DNA from: Hyalella azteca
Taxonomy: Eukaryota > Arthropoda > Malacostraca > Amphipoda > Hyalellidae
DNA length: 64,000 bases
Direction of reading: 5' to 3'
NCBI RefSeq assembly: GCF_000764305.2
Contig: NW_025936130.1
Span: forward strand, 124,001-188,000
The translations under genes and the position numbers were made by a program. The notes beneath the pieces are model-generated. The model had not been told where the DNA came from and made no database searches. It saw only the letters and a list, made by a program, of their open reading frames with translations. This document shows, piece after piece, positions 22,936 through 36,866 of this stretch (its first letter is position 1; each line of letters opens with the position of its first letter).

Positions 22936-25900
22936 TCACGACAAAGATATGGGGTTATAGCGCATGATCCTAGCGAGTAGAAGCCACAGCAGAGCAGCCC
23001 CCAGGCAGACCACAGCCCCGGCCCAGCCCATCGAGAGCGACCAACCGTACGAGAAGACGCGAGCTGCGTTCAAGAACGCGCTCACCTGCGTATAGAAAAT
23101 GAAATCTGATCATGAAGTACTAGTTAGCAGTGGAATATTGTTTAGACTATTAGTTATATCATGGACTATTAGTTAGATTGTGACTATGAGTTAGCAGTCA
23201 TGTCTGGCAAGTAGTGAAGAAGTTGAAGAAGAGATTAAAATGACATGCAAATCACGTGCATCAAGAGCTAGAGAGAGTACTCATGTTTGTACTTTGATGT
23301 AGTAGTAGTAATCAAATTATGTCTAGTCATTTAAAGATGGGTATAATAACTTTATTAATTAGTATCTTATATTATAGTATAGTATAGTGATATAATGTAG
23401 GAGCAGAAGAATAGGCCAAGTTGGGCCTGTCACCGATTTGTGTCATCTTCGTGACTTTTTTACAGAAAATCTAAAATTTTGCCTATTGACTAGGTCCTTT
23501 CAAAACTGATGTTGAAATAAATGGCTACTGGACTTGAATCGAGTTCATTGGGTGATGGGCTCTTCAAGTTTGGAAACACGATTTATTTTTGTTCTTTTCA
23601 AGCTAATTCCGGTGACCATGCACGCTACATTTCCAAACTGCAGGTGCGATGGCACGGTTGCAACACACAACAGCAGAATCGATTCTGGATCTAGGTTGGA
23701 GCGTCTGATTAGTCCAAGCTGTTAATTGGCTTCATTAACTTGCGTTTCGATGTGCTTAGAGAACTTCAACTTCTTGTCGAAATAAACTCATAAATCGTTT
23801 TTCATTGTCGACTTTTTGCTCATCTTTTTCTCATTACAATCATATCTTAATTTTCATGCCACAAGCTTGCTGTACATTGTTCCTACCTAATGAAGGGGGG
23901 AACACTTGTCAGCAATTAAACGCGGCTGCCACGTATCAGCCCAGTCAACTAAACTATCAAGATCATCTTGCAGCTGCATTTTTTTTCGACGAATCTTTGT
24001 TACATACACTGTATTATAAACGTTTGTGTCATCAACATATATAATTAACATTAATAAAAACATTCGAAGATTTTTTTGTGAACTCGTTTGAATATGAGTA
24101 ACAACTTTAATAACTAAAAAAGGAAAAATTGTCATCTTCGTTGAAATGATATGCAGCCTATTAGAATAAATTGTGCATGGTACTGCATGGAAGAACGAAA
24201 CTCAATTCCTTGCGCGAAATTAATAAATTTCCGGCAGTCTTCATCCTAAGTTATGCGTTTAAAAATTGTCCTCATTTCATTCTTGCCTGAGGAAAAATAA
24301 TTTTACCAACGTCCACAGCGTCAAAATTTGCTTGCAATTTGTATAGAATTACGCATCAGCGTCTCCTGTGGAAGAAAGTCACAATTTTTTCAGGGATACA
24401 AGACTAAGGTTTAATTTTGCTGCTCTTCCTTCAGTTTGTAGTCGCTTGAGGTACTACGTTTTCACAACTATTAACAGTCTCGTACTGGGGTTATAAAGTG
24501 TTTAATTATAATTATTTTTTTCTGATGCATAAACATTTTTGAGTTCCTAAAGGAAACATGGGTTAACTATTAATCCTATTATTAAGATCATATTAATTAT
24601 GTAACGCTGCTTATTTCTCTCGTATGTCGACAATCCAGTTTCCGTTTAAACTCGCATGAAAAGAACAGTTTTTGTGTTTTATCGTTGCATGAATTTCCTA
24701 TTCGAGTCGGTGAAATTACTCAATTACTTTAAATGTTCGAAGTTAGTTTCGTAGCTGCAATCACGTTGTGGATAAATTACTAATGAAATAAAATGAGAAT
24801 TCAGTCCCTAATAAAATTTTGTGATGGTTTGCATCGACTGTTTGAAAGTTCAATTCTGTCAGAGATATTTTACTCGGAAGTAAACGAAAAAGCAACCATT
24901 TTTCACAATTTCGCATTTCATAAGCTATGTTGAATCTGTCGTATGAGTCTACATATATTTATATAAACCAACTTATCACGCTGAATATATACCTCGACGG
25001 TATTATTTTTCGTCGCATGTTCGAAAAAGTTAAATAAAAAATTCAAATGTAAAAAAAATTCTATGTGCATTTATCAAATGAAGCACTTTCCGCCGCACTC
25101 TACGTTTGCTTAATCTCTCTTCACGGAAGTGACAAAAAACACACGCGTTCAGGATGTGATAAGAACTGACACTGAGCGCTGCCATACACATGACCTTAGA
25201 AGTGAATGGAGTTGAAGAGAACTCTCCTTGCACCTAATGATTTTTTTACCAAAAACTTCAAGTTGCAGTGCACGCCGACTAACTTTTTCCTGCAGATGGT
25301 CGCGTCAAACTTGTTGGTTTGTAATGCGATCGTGACTCGAGTGTACAATTAAAGACGCTTCGCAAGTGGCATCATAATAACATGCCTATAAAAATTACTT
25401 TTTAAAGACCACACTTCTAAAGAGGCAGGTGTCTCCAATGTTACACATGTACAATTAATTTCTTATTTCACTTTTATATATTTAAAAATAAAAAATGTAA
25501 ACATTTTTAAATTATTTTTTTTTTCTGACAATTGATTCACGCATTGTCTTCGACTTTACGCAAGTGTGCAAATTTTCAGATCGATTGGACAGGTAGAATT
25601 GTTTTAAATACTGACTATAAGATTTGTAGCAGACGGACAAACAACAAGAAGTGAAGTGCTATAAGAAGAAAGAAATCCATTTAGATATCCACTGGAACGT
25701 ATACGTCCTATAACACAATGCACGATATAATATGTTCCTTTCAACTCCTCGTTCGTATTAAGGCATGTAAATTTACATGTAAACTAGAAAATTCAAATTA
25801 GACAACAGGTGAGCATTTCACAAAAAGTTGAAGACATTGTTTCATTATTGAAAGAAATTGATTTGTTATTGTTTCAGATTTGAAAATAATAGAGTCTGCT

Positions 25901-28900
25901 CTATATTGTTCATCGCATAATTTTTCAATTCGAATGAGGGAGGGAACATATTGTTCATGTTACGATTATGACCATCTCTGCATTTTATTATTTTTCTTGT
26001 GCCGCAAATGTGACGAAGCAACTTGAATCTGATTGTGAATACGCAGTCTAAATTGTAAAAAGTATCGATTTGGGTCCGTTTTCTATTTTGAAGCGATTGC
26101 ATTTCATCAATAATGCTCCAATTACTAATTAATTTGACGTATTTGCATCTCAATTACTGTGATTAAATTGTTTCTCATAACTTTGTTCATCATGGCAGCT
26201 TTTCTAACAAAAGATACTGATTAAAAGAACATTCCACTTACATTGCCCGCAGATGACAAGTCCCTTATTTTCACAACGACTAAATTAAATCCAAAAGAAT
26301 TTCTTGGTCTAAGAAAAACGTACTGCAAACAGAAGTGAACCAAACGGAATTGGAAAACATCACGTGAAAACGGGAATATCAATTCTGAAATGAACCGTGC
26401 AGAAGCAGTTGAGAAAATCTATATTTATGATTACCTGTGAGTCTACATTGGCGCAATCCTTTTTGGTCCGCCGCTTGAAGTGCATGATGGCCAAGCAGAA
26501 GACTGCGAAAATTGCTGAAAGAAACGGCGCAGTTTTTTTAATGTTCCAGTCTTGTACAGATAAGGATTGCTATAGGTTCATTATTTCAAATAGAAATATG
26601 AACCTATATGAACATATAATGAAATAATATTTCACAATTTATTATTATATTTTCACAATTTATTTATTTATTATAAACTATTTATTTCATTATAAATGAA
26701 ATAAATAGTTTATTTCAATTGCAATGGATCGAATGATGTATCCTACCGAATATGACCAAGCGCGGACCTACGTGAATGAAATTCCGTTTTGACGAACTAA
26801 TATTATTGATTCGTAATATACTTACGAGCATCGGTAATGCTGTTGAAATTCAGCAGACACATATAGGTTTCAGTTTGACTGCTAATTTTTTTATAACTTA
26901 TAATTGTTTACTTACTTGCCAATATGTACATGACACCCGTAACCAAGACAGCAGAAATTTGTCTGTTGAGAATGCCGAAGAATCCAACGAGAGCGCAGGA
27001 TGCTAGGATAATGCAGCACACCAGAGCGCACGATATCGATAAGTTTTGCATACCTGCAGGTTAAAAATTGCACTATCAATTAATCTGTTATATATAATTT
27101 TTGAGATCAACAATTTGTTTATCTTAACAATACATAATACCTTACATCTTTCAAAAGAGATAAAACCTGTATCATCTAACGTATTCCAACCGAAAGACTG
27201 TAATTTTTTCCATAAATTAAGATTGATCACATGATTCATTCATGAGAATTTTTTTATCTAGTATTTCTAGATAAAAATATGACAGATGGTTGAATGAGTG
27301 ATCCGCGGTTATGTAGTATTTCTAGAAAAAAATATGGACAGATGTTTGAATGCCTAATATCCGCGCTAACTTACGCTGTATCCAGTCACTCCTCTGTCCT
27401 CTGGATGCATTAGGTGGATCAAGGTAGTTGATACATCCCGACATGCCGAACCCCTGTGCCGTCAGGTTGTTCTGTTGTTCCTCTGAAGAATGCGTTAATG
27501 CGGTTATCAGCCCGCCCTAATGTTACCCTATAATAATTATAATATTATAAAATATGTTGCCTTATGATATTATAACAATTATAATAATGTTACCTGAGTT
27601 ATAAATAACATTATACTTGTATAAATTATCAAGTATAGTCTTAGAACTTGAGCAAGTTATGAGGAAAATTAGTTATAAGGATAAGGTTAGGGTATGTATA
27701 CGAGTAGGTATTCTTCAAGTCCTCGATGAAATTCGATTTAGAATCTTACACAAGGTGCAGGGACTAAAAAATTAGTGCACTATGTAAAATTTGGTTTTAA
27801 TTCTTGTAAATTTTTATGTCAATCTAATTAGACTTGTTAGCCAAAGTTAGTTACAAAGGCAATAAACTAAGTTACAGGCGTTGAAATTGACCACAATGCA
27901 ACTGGCATTCTCATACACAAAGCCCATCAACCGCCCTGGTTATCTTTCATTTGAACTCTCGTCGAGATATACTGCAACAACATCGGATAGCATGTTATGT
28001 TTAAAAATAACCTCTAATTCTTGCTACACCAGCCAGCTTTGGCAGTGATTCTAGAGGCTTTTATTACGAAACCAGGGGCTATTTATTTCTCTCCGCTCCT
28101 ATCTTCAAGCGCTTATTGCTCCTATATATAGTGTCTGGAAAATCAATCCGAAAGAATGATGAATGTCGACAGTGAACCGGGTCTTCGACTTTCATTTTTT
28201 AAATTAATCGATGAAAACTTACCACGATGTCGTAACAGAAATTTGGGAAATCCACGAAAATGTTACAAGGTTTTTCAGGTACTGAGGAACTACGTTTTAT
28301 GACGTTTTTAAGATCCGTGTTAATGCATAGTTTAATTAACAAGCTTTGGCTTGCTTTAGAATTATTACCTGAAATTATTATTATTAATTAATTATTACCT
28401 GAAAATTAATGCTTACCTGACAAATCGACGCACATCGTCCAGATTCCACCGTGTAGTGGAGTCAGAAACATAATTCTTTCGCTGCTTTTGAGCTTGCTTA
28501 TTCCGTTGCTCCGAACTGGTAACGTTCTGTCATCAGGAATCCGGTGAAAACTTGACTGCTTGCTGTCATTTCTAACTTGAACCCAAGGGCGCGTCAAGTT
28601 TTCGATTTCACTCGCTCTTGTTTGGAGTTGAGCATATTTATAGTGATTTGTTCCAACAACTGCTTCATCGCCCAAATTCGATGACAAATTTTTGAAATTA
28701 AGTAATTTTCTTCGCACCGCAGACTTATCCTGTTCACGGTCAAAGTAGATAGGTATGCTACTTTGGGGCATGATGTTTAATTTTTTTAAAGTTTCCTCTG
28801 CTGAATTAAGCTCCTCAAACCATTTTTCTGACCTGTTACTAATGAGGTTCAAGTAGGATGTGTGAGAAATCCTTCGTTGTTGTACTGGGCGATGCGGTGA

Positions 28901-31900
28901 GCGTTTGAATTTATTTACATTATCAACAGTGTAATAAAGTGACTCCAATAATTGGTTTCGCCGGCCAATGCGTTCAAATAATTGTAGTCGCCGAGGAAAT
29001 TTCGAAATTTCTTTCAGACTATTGAGTGATGTCGGTACATATGTCACTGAAACCATATTATTTTCAGTGAAAAATTTGCCACCTGGCTCAAACTCGCCAT
29101 ATGAAGGTTCCCGAAATAATTTCTTCGCTGGACTTAATAATTGTCGCTTGAAATTTTCCTCATTGACGTTGAGAGTTTTTATGTTTGTGACCCTGGACTC
29201 ACACCATCGACCAACACATTCAATTGAGTCAATTTCACCTACGTTTGGCACGAATTCGTCCTCGTCGCCGTTAACGTCGGCCAGCATTGCGCCACTGCCG
29301 TCTCCTTCATCTGCTTCAGGGAGTTTTACGACGTGATCAGCTTCATTTGAATGATACGATGCTTGGGCTGCTCGTCCTTTTGGATTTTTGTTTTGATTTA
29401 AGTTCCTTCGTGCGTCCAACGTTTTCACACTGGGAACTTTAATTATTTTGTTGACACTACTGATATACTCATTGCTATTAGTGTTCTTGAATTTGTTGTC
29501 GACTCCTAAGTGTCTGTAATCCAACCAATTGATATAATTTTTCGACTCATTCACGCTGGAAAGTGGCTCATGGATAGTTGATAGTTTAATTTGACGTTCA
29601 ATATTCCAATTGTGGGCTTCATTTGAGTCTTCCATGATATCTCGACCTCGGACAGACCGCGATGCTCGACTCCACCTGGGCAAGTCGCCTATCAAGCGGA
29701 CGGGCCTAGTCTCTCGTGCCGTCACCTGACGAAGGGTTAGAAAATAATTATATCAGACATGCTCTCAATAAAACAGCCCATACACGCTTGATAATATTGC
29801 GCAATATTTCGGGTTGTGCAATATTATTGAGCGTCTAGTGAGCACATAGACGGTTTGCACGTTAGTATGCGTGATTTTCAGAATCTTGAAAATATTTTGC
29901 ACAAATGATGAGAATATATTGTGCCCTCTATATAAAGCGGTTCCAGTGTTTAGTAGGCCGTAGGCCTGTCGCCGATTCTTAACATCGCAGAACATTCACA
30001 GCATTTTGCGGTCTCTAAGGGGCTACATTGCGCAATATTCGCTTGGTGCGCACCTGGCGATCGTTCGAAGTAGTTATGCTCATAGCGAGTCAAGGCGTGC
30101 GTTAGGAAATTCTTCTAAACTTTATTGAGTTTTATAATAGTCGTCAGGCTATTTGGGATGTTAAATGCAATGATTACACGAATCATTCAAATAAATCATT
30201 TATTTAATATTCAGTGAATGTTTATGAATGAATTTCTTTTTGACCTGTCCTGTCCCTGTCCTTTTCTGTGATCTTTCTCTTTTATATACTACACGACTTT
30301 CTGCCACATAATTATGACAAAACACGGTTCAGTTTCGCTCGACATATTGACTTATGAAGTTCTGGCAAGGGCTGTTTGCGCAATATGGTTGTACGTTTGA
30401 AGGCGTGACTGCGCTATCGCTCAATTTGGCTCCTAAATGCTTAATATCATTGAGCAAGTCAAAAAATTGCACAATGATATTAAGCATCTAGTGACTGCAA
30501 TTAACGCTCTGAAATGAAAAAAAAATATGAAGCTTTTTAAAAATTTAAATCAATGTCTATGCGGAACAATACATGCAAATGGTTGATGAATGAAGGTTAT
30601 TTTTTGTCTATGAACTAGATTAGTCAGAATAATGATACTCGATAAGTATAAGTTGGACTGAACATTTGAGCCAAGATAGTGCTAACCAATTCATTTTTTC
30701 TGTTGTGAGAACATGAATTTTATCTTGCAAGTTTAATGTATTTTCTTTTAGTTACTGTTATGAGGAACCCAACTTATCGACGTCGGTGTACGCTCGATAC
30801 GATCGAACGACTGAATGCGTCGAATACGTTCATTTAAATAAAGCTGCACGTATCGTCTTGCTCTGAACTGCTTCTATCATTAATCTGAGTTACCCATCCA
30901 TCTTGACCAGGCATTATCCGGCTGAGGGCGAAGGTCAAGTTCATTCATTCATTCCTTTCACAAAGCGTCCCAACTCTTCTTTCAGCACCTCAGGCAAAAA
31001 TGTTCAATTATGAGAAGTTGGAAAAGTTTAGTTCGTAGCATTTATAATCAAGTATTAAATTTGATAAACTGCAAAGAAATTATTATTCGTATTAAATTTT
31101 ATTCTTGATCTGACATAAATTTAATTAGGTTTGATTGTGATTTTTTATCCCATCCCAATCGTGCTTAGTGCCGATGTTATGAACAAAATATTTTATGTGA
31201 TTATAAACAATTGTACAGCTTTGCTAAACCATATCTACGGCAAATAAAATTGCAAGCTTCTCCATGAACATCGATCGCCTTATAATGCCGACTTTTATCA
31301 AAGGCTAATGTAATATTAGTTTATAACCTGTAATCTGCTATGGATGAATCTTGGTTGATTAATTTATCAGCAATTTTGGACGAAAATAGAAGTTGCAGTC
31401 TGAATTAAAATCGTTCATGGTGATGCATCTTTTGTGTACATATTTTTGCCTTAGTTTAATGGTCGACATTAATAACATTGCCAATAGATAAAATGCGTGT
31501 TATGTTACCCGATTAGTCATTTTAATTTGAATGGCATTTTATGTGAATATCATGCCAACTATCTTGAATTATTCTTAATATCAATAAATTGGTCATGTAC
31601 CATAAAGCAGATTTCCAAAACAATGACTATTTACCACTAAAAACACTAGCGATCATAAAAAAATCTCTTCAACTATAGCAATGCAAGCATGGACAGAGAG
31701 GTACTTCTAAGATGAGGTACTCAACAAAATGTTCGTGCCGTCAGACCTCGCGCCACGTCGACGGATCGCACGAATGGCGACTCTTGCGTGTTCAACTCAT
31801 GACGTGAGTGAGGCAGTGAGCACATTCTTATGAGCGCATTCATGACGTGAGCGAGAGCATTCTTCTGAGCGCATTCACTGAGCGCATTCATGACGTGAGC

Positions 31901-34900
31901 GAGAGCATTCTTATGCGCGCATTCATGACGTGAGTGAGAGCATTCTTATGAGCGCATTCACTGAGCGCATTCATGACGTGAGTGAGCGCATTCTTTTGAG
32001 CGCATTCACTGAGTGCACTCATGACGTGAGCGAGAGCATTCTTATGAGCGCATTCATGACGTGAGTGAGCGCATTCATGACGTGAGTGAGCGCATTCACT
32101 GAGCGCATTCATGATGTGAGTGAGCGCATTCATGACGTGAGTGAGCGCATTCATGACGTGAGTGAGCGCATTCACTGAGCGCATTCATGACGTGAGCGAG
32201 AGCATTCACTGACCGCATTCATGACGTGAGCGAGAGCATTCACTGACCGCATTCATGACGTGAGCGAGAGCATTCTCTTTCATGCAACGACGCAATGGAA
32301 ATAGCATTAACAACACCAACGAGCAATGCAGGTCATTTTAAATGTGATTCTGAATATTATTTTGATAATACAAATCAATTGAACTATTTATTTATCAGTA
32401 TTCAAGTAGAACAATTTACTTTTCTACTTCCAGAAGCCTTTTCATTCTCAGTTAAATCGAATGTTTTACAAAAAATAATACCACCTAATTTATTTGCTTT
32501 CTTGGTGAATATTTTATTCATTACGTTCAAATTCGTTTAACATGTAAAAATTCAGCGTTACAATCCATCTCTTAATTTTATCATGACGGCGACATTGCAA
32601 GTTTAGTGTAAACCTTTACTTGCAGTATTTTTGTATTGAAAACATCAATCTCAAAACCGTTAAAAATCTGTGCTTTCGGTCACTATTTTGAATAATGTCA
32701 GACTTCTGAAAAATTCCATTTCCACTAGATTTCGATGTCCGCATACGATATTTCACCTACAGGTAGTATATTTACTTTCTGTTAAAAGCAAAGAAAAAGC
32801 CAAGCAAGTTCACCACATCGATATTGACCTGGCGTTTTCTTTGCTTTTAAATTCCTTGGGAACTTGCGATATAAGCAGACTGATAATATAAGTACTTATG
32901 TCATGTTGCAATATATAGTGACGCTCAACTCGCCTGTTCGAAGTTACCGGACATTAGGTCAGCTAGGCACTCGACGTGCGATTTGCATGAACGTTTCAGG
33001 ATCGTCTCCGGAGATTTGCATGGGCATTTTCGGAATAAACCACGTCAATGCCTGGTCAGTCCACGTTACTAGCTGCCTCCGCAACATGCCTATATTTGTC
33101 CGTGTGTTAGATGACGCCTTCTCGCTAGCTGGATCGATCATCGACACGTTCAATGTGTGCGGAGTACAATTGTTTGTCTCAAGAGTGTGGATACTTATTG
33201 CGTTCATTGAAGTTTCAATTTATTGTCTACAGGGAAAATGCAGCTAAATATTTGGCATGAATTAAAAATTGTAACCCGTTTTTCGTTAACGCTGGGTTCC
33301 GTACCATTGACTCTAATTTCATCTCCACTTCTATGTTTAAACGGCAGAAGGTTAATCTTCATTTGAGTCCTGTAGCCCTTCCGTGCTTCAAGTGGGCAAG
33401 GGTACCCACTTCGGTGCTTCATCGGTAACAGACCATGGGCCTCTTTTTCAGTGCCGACACTTCTATTCTAAGGGTTATTGTTGTCCTTGGTACAGCGCCC
33501 TCTTTCTAACGCGTCGTGTTGCTGCATGTGAATATAGAACGTTTGCCACGACAGCAGATCGCCTCGCTGCTTCCCTCAATCGATCGCTGGAGCTTCCGTG
33601 ACTCGGTCAGCTGAATTGTCCATACCGCCGCACACATGCTAGATGCCGGCCAACAACCCCTACACTTATCTCGCCAGGAAAGTGGAACGTTTTATAACTT
33701 TATTTGTATTTTATTCAGGTTACTCAGAGGGAGTGCATGTAATTTCAGTGCCAGAGAGCGTCTATGGATTGAAGGTGGGAAGTTTTTTCGTTAGAGATTC
33801 AGCCTTCATTCTAAGTCATTTTCAACATAAGGTATTTGAATAATATTTCAATCCCTGATGAAGTGAATTTCTTCTTTCGATGGGTTTGTTAAATTGTTAC
33901 TAATTTTTACACCATGGTATTCATCTGCCTACGTTGTAACTCTCATTACTGTGAGATTATCATTATATCATATAGGAATAAGTGTACCTTCCATCAATAT
34001 ATACGAACATATTTATTATACATCCACATTTCTAAGCCAATCTCTACATGGAAGGCCTATTTATGCAGCTTAAAAATATTTTCCACTCTTCGCTCACTAT
34101 CTTACACGTGCTCAGCTATCGCTCATTTATCTCAAAATCAATTAATTTGTTATCAAGCCTATAAATCATTCAAAACAATTGTTGAGCTTATAAAATTAAT
34201 TGTAATAACCCATATTAATGGTAAACCAAAACGAGCGGCGTGTATACACGAGGGATAAACTCAAAAGCTAACATTTAGCAGACACTCGGCCCATGGTATG
34301 AACAGGATTATTAAGCATGTTTATTATAAGACGATCAAAGCTTGCTCAGTATAGACTCCTCCCTGTTGGTAAAGCTCTCGGTAGCACGCAACTTTGCTCT
34401 CTCGGTCACGGTAACTTCCAACACGCAATAAGCTCAGCTAATGACACATAATCATTCATAAAATAATAAAAAAAACTGTTTCTTTCAAGAAACAATAAAT
34501 CTACTGCTTAATATGCGAGCAGAATGCACATCTGTACTTTTCACACGAAAGACGTGTTTTATTTAATTCTAATGAATTTGTTTTCTGTTGTAAAAATATC
34601 TATAGTTTTTAAATAACATTTTTAGCGCATTTTCTCAGTTTCTGGAAAAAAACCCTATTGTGCTCGTCATGTCCGTCCGTCCGTCCGTCTGTCTGTCTGT
34701 CTGTGACTTCACGTTTTCGTCGATTTTTAGAAAATGCGCTCTCTGTCACTTACTGCAGTGAGTACTGAGTTACATTTTATATTTAAAAGCAATGTTCGAG
34801 GAGCACTTAACATGTATTCATTATTAACACCTTTTTAACAAGTTTTTCTTAGCTTAGCTTCGCGTTTGTTTGTTTGTTTGTTGTTAAGATTGAGAACGAA

Positions 34901-36866
34901 AATTAGCCCACTTCTGATTGTTCTAGAGATCTGAAATTCGGCATGCAGGCTATTTTCGCCTAACAATTTCAGATACAATCATAAAAACTAGTAATTAGAG
35001 ACCGAAATTAGTTTAATTGAGTAAAGTATATATATAGTATATATATAGTATGACGTGCGTGCGCTCACGTTATAGACGAGCAGGCGCTAACGCTGCGTAT
35101 CATCGATACGTACGTCAAAGGCCGGAGGAAGACAAAGCCGAGTGGTTCACGGCTGATTGGTGGATGTCCGGAGAGATCCAAGGCGTTCGATTCAGGGCTT
35201 ATTGGTCCACAAAATTGGTGGTGCACGGCTGCGCTCCCTTATTTAGCTTTATGATTTAACTAACTCTAAAAAGTAAAATACTTAAAAAAAACTTTTCAAA
35301 AATACACGTTTTTCTTGTGGACTAAAAAGTAGAAAATAAATTACCTAAAAAAACTTTTTTAAAAACACGTTTTTCTTGTGGACTAAAAAGTAGAAAATAA
35401 ATTATGGCTCGCCCCAAAAAACGTGGGTCAGGCTGTACGTTCACCATCAAATTTCCAAAATTCGTGTGTTGTGTGCTTTTCGCTTTAATCATAAATCTGC
35501 CCGACACACGTTTTTTGGGCCATAATTTATATAATTTATAATTTATTTTCTACTTTTTAGTCCACAAGAAAAACGTGTTTTTTTAAGTTTTTTTAAGTAT
35601 TTTATTTCTTAGAGTTAGTTTAATGGTAAAGCTTAATAACGCGGTCCGCATATCCGAGTTACTGGCCGCAACATTGTGACCGCCCCAGGACGTACATAAA
35701 ATTCTGAGGCACCTGCAATTTTCCCAGCATTTTCCCCAGCCTCCCTCAATCCCTGCGATCGCCGCAAGCGTACGTAAGACAAGCGACTTACGGTGTTCTT
35801 ATACCTATCCTTCTGCCTTGAATTAAAATGAAACTATGGGACTACCATTTCGCTTTTTTTTACTTTTTTTACGCTATTATCAGCTACACGGAGATGAATT
35901 TGGGGTTAGGATTGCGTATTAGATTAATAATACTCCGGATTCGGGAAAGGTTGCCAAATTAATGATACACCGGATTCGGAATAAGTTGCCAAATTCTACT
36001 ACGTCCCAAATTTATGAAGACAATTTTGCATATCACTAATGTTGCTCTTTCATTATATAAATACTTATTGCCAATCTGTGCAATACTTGGAGACTCCACG
36101 GGGTTGTTTAAGAGCATCAGTTAGATTAGAAAGATAATTTTCAGAAAAGCTAAGAATTCTGAGCTGCACTTGAAAAATAATTGTAAAAATATATGTATGA
36201 AAGAACCCACATGGACGACCTTCTGATATTAACAATAGAACTTTCATCTGTCAACTATATGTATATATTGTATGATTACAAGAGTGAACCGAACTTGCAC
36301 TATTTAAGTCAGTGACCGTTGTGGGGACTTAACCAAAGTAGCATAAAATTACTCACAGCAATATTACTGTGATGCTATCATTATTGCTTAGAATTTAACT
36401 TACGAGTGAATGGCAACTTTGTGTTATACCATTCGAGCTGGTATCACATAAATCGAGCTGCTCGAGCTGATATCGGATGTGATACTGCTCGATTCGATTA
36501 AGAATTTTCACCTACATGATTGATAGTTTGTAGAAGTAACTAGAACTTTGAACAGTCCTCCAACTGTCTAAAATCAAGCACCTAAATCTCAAGTAAAAAA
36601 TAGTTCAATTAAAATGTGCACTCAGTTTAACAAGCATTCAACAGTGAATCAAAACTCACCTTAGCAACGATGCCCCCGAACAGCCACGTGAGAGTGTGTG
36701 ATGCATTATGCTTTTGGACGAGCGCCTCAAGCAGAGGCCGGTTCAGAGAGATAACCTCCCAGTGGTTAGAGAGCATAGCTGTACACAGCAGCACCGTGGC
36801 CGCCACCGTCACCGTCAACGTCAGCGCCAGGAACAAACATGCGGGATGTGCTCCTTGACTACCCAT
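22936..36866 (-). CDS. Four-TM claudin/PMP22/CACNG-superfamily protein with giant first extracellular loop (6 exons)
   Basis: Minus-strand exons, 5' to 3', are 36866-36660, 29725-28417, 27482-27375, 27053-26916, 26514-26435 and 23085-22936 (stop TGA). All junction phases agree and give 663 residues. ATG 36866 is preferred over an in-frame GTG six bases upstream. TM1 is residues 9-32, followed by SNHWEV. TM2 is about 550-570, TM3 about 577-598 and TM4 about 632-654, ending MRYNPISLS. The claudin-superfamily signature is present as GGIWTMC (Trp498, Cys501) with a second Cys at 522 (MSGCINYL). Between TM1 and this signature lie about 430 extra residues from one exon. They are hydrophilic, with several N-glycosylation sequons and basic clusters (KFKRSPHRP, QQRRIS). 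Usual members are about 200-320 residues. Role is inferred: a membrane protein at junctions, or a channel-associated subunit. The protein is probably extracellular over the insert. Confidence 0.85.
23530..24135 (-). mobile_element. Non-LTR retrotransposon reverse transcriptase fragment (YVDD)
   Basis: In the minus-strand frame the catalytic YVDD box comes first (about 24035), then LQDDLDSLVDWADTWQ and IADKCSP. After a frame break come KFSKHIETQVNEAN and LGLIRRS, the thumb region of CR1-like enzymes. It lies in the last intron of the claudin-like gene, on the same strand. It is frameshifted and truncated. Confidence 0.85.
27245..27365. repeat. Imperfect tandem duplication (~65 bp units) in intron of the claudin-like gene
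   Basis: Two units each contain 'tagtatttctaga', then 'aaaaatatg-acagatg-ttgaatg', then 'atccgcg'. The second ends 10 bp from the donor of exon 27482-27375. Confidence 0.7.
29726..31790. other. First intron of the claudin-like gene, part 1
   Basis: No exon seen. It has several scattered 'gcgcaatat' and 'ttgcgcaat' phrases (29795-30060, 30378-30490), possibly remnants of an inverted-repeat element, but no boundary could be fixed. Confidence 0.4.
31795..32272. repeat. Minisatellite of 'gcgcattcatgacgtgagtga' / 'gcgcattcactga' units
   Basis: About 480 bp built from a 21-bp unit and a 13-bp unit mixed in variable order. The continuous minus-strand frame through it (31888-32184) is only the translation of the repeat. 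It lies in the first intron of the claudin-like gene. Confidence 0.9.
33719..33774 (+). CDS. Possible second exon of the ubiquitin protease gene
   Basis: An excellent acceptor (tttgtattttattcag) is followed by 18 codons, YSEGVHVISVPESVYGLK, and a weaker donor, gtggga. It accepts phase 1 from the exon ending 19756 and leaves phase 0 for the exon starting 44009. It lies inside intron 1 of the claudin-like gene, on the opposite strand. Confidence 0.4.
34622..34771 (+). mobile_element. Small MITE-like repeat, copy 2 of 3
   Basis: Begins 'agcgcattttctcag', has a 'tccgtccgtctgtctg' core and ends 'cagtgagtactgagt'. It is inverted relative to 10630-10785 and in the same orientation as 55955-56090. 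Confidence 0.75.
35260..35618. mobile_element. Foldback MITE with long inverted arms and TTTAA flanks
   Basis: The arms start 'ctaactctaaaaagtaaa' and end with the reverse complement '...cttagagttag'. They share the 'cacgtttttcttgtggactaaaaagtag' stretch in inverted orientation. Each outer end abuts TTTAA (35255-35259 and 35619-35623), consistent with a TTAA-type target duplication. The left arm carries an extra internal copy of about 65 bp. No coding capacity. Confidence 0.85.

Noticed and set aside
1..24135. Retroviral or LTR-element origin for the reverse transcriptase fragments
   Set aside because: Motif wording (GVPQ..LGP, YADD/YVDD, C-terminal WNSLP..FKNRLD) fits non-LTR CR1/Jockey-type elements, and no LTRs, integrase or protease are seen.
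31888..32184. 98-codon minus-strand frame with repeated ALTHVMN
   Set aside because: Pure translation of the minisatellite; no start context or splice links.
35050..35259. 69-codon plus-strand frame containing WFTADWWMSGEIQG
   Set aside because: Ends at the foldback element, no acceptor or donor fits the neighbouring exons, and no family is recognised.
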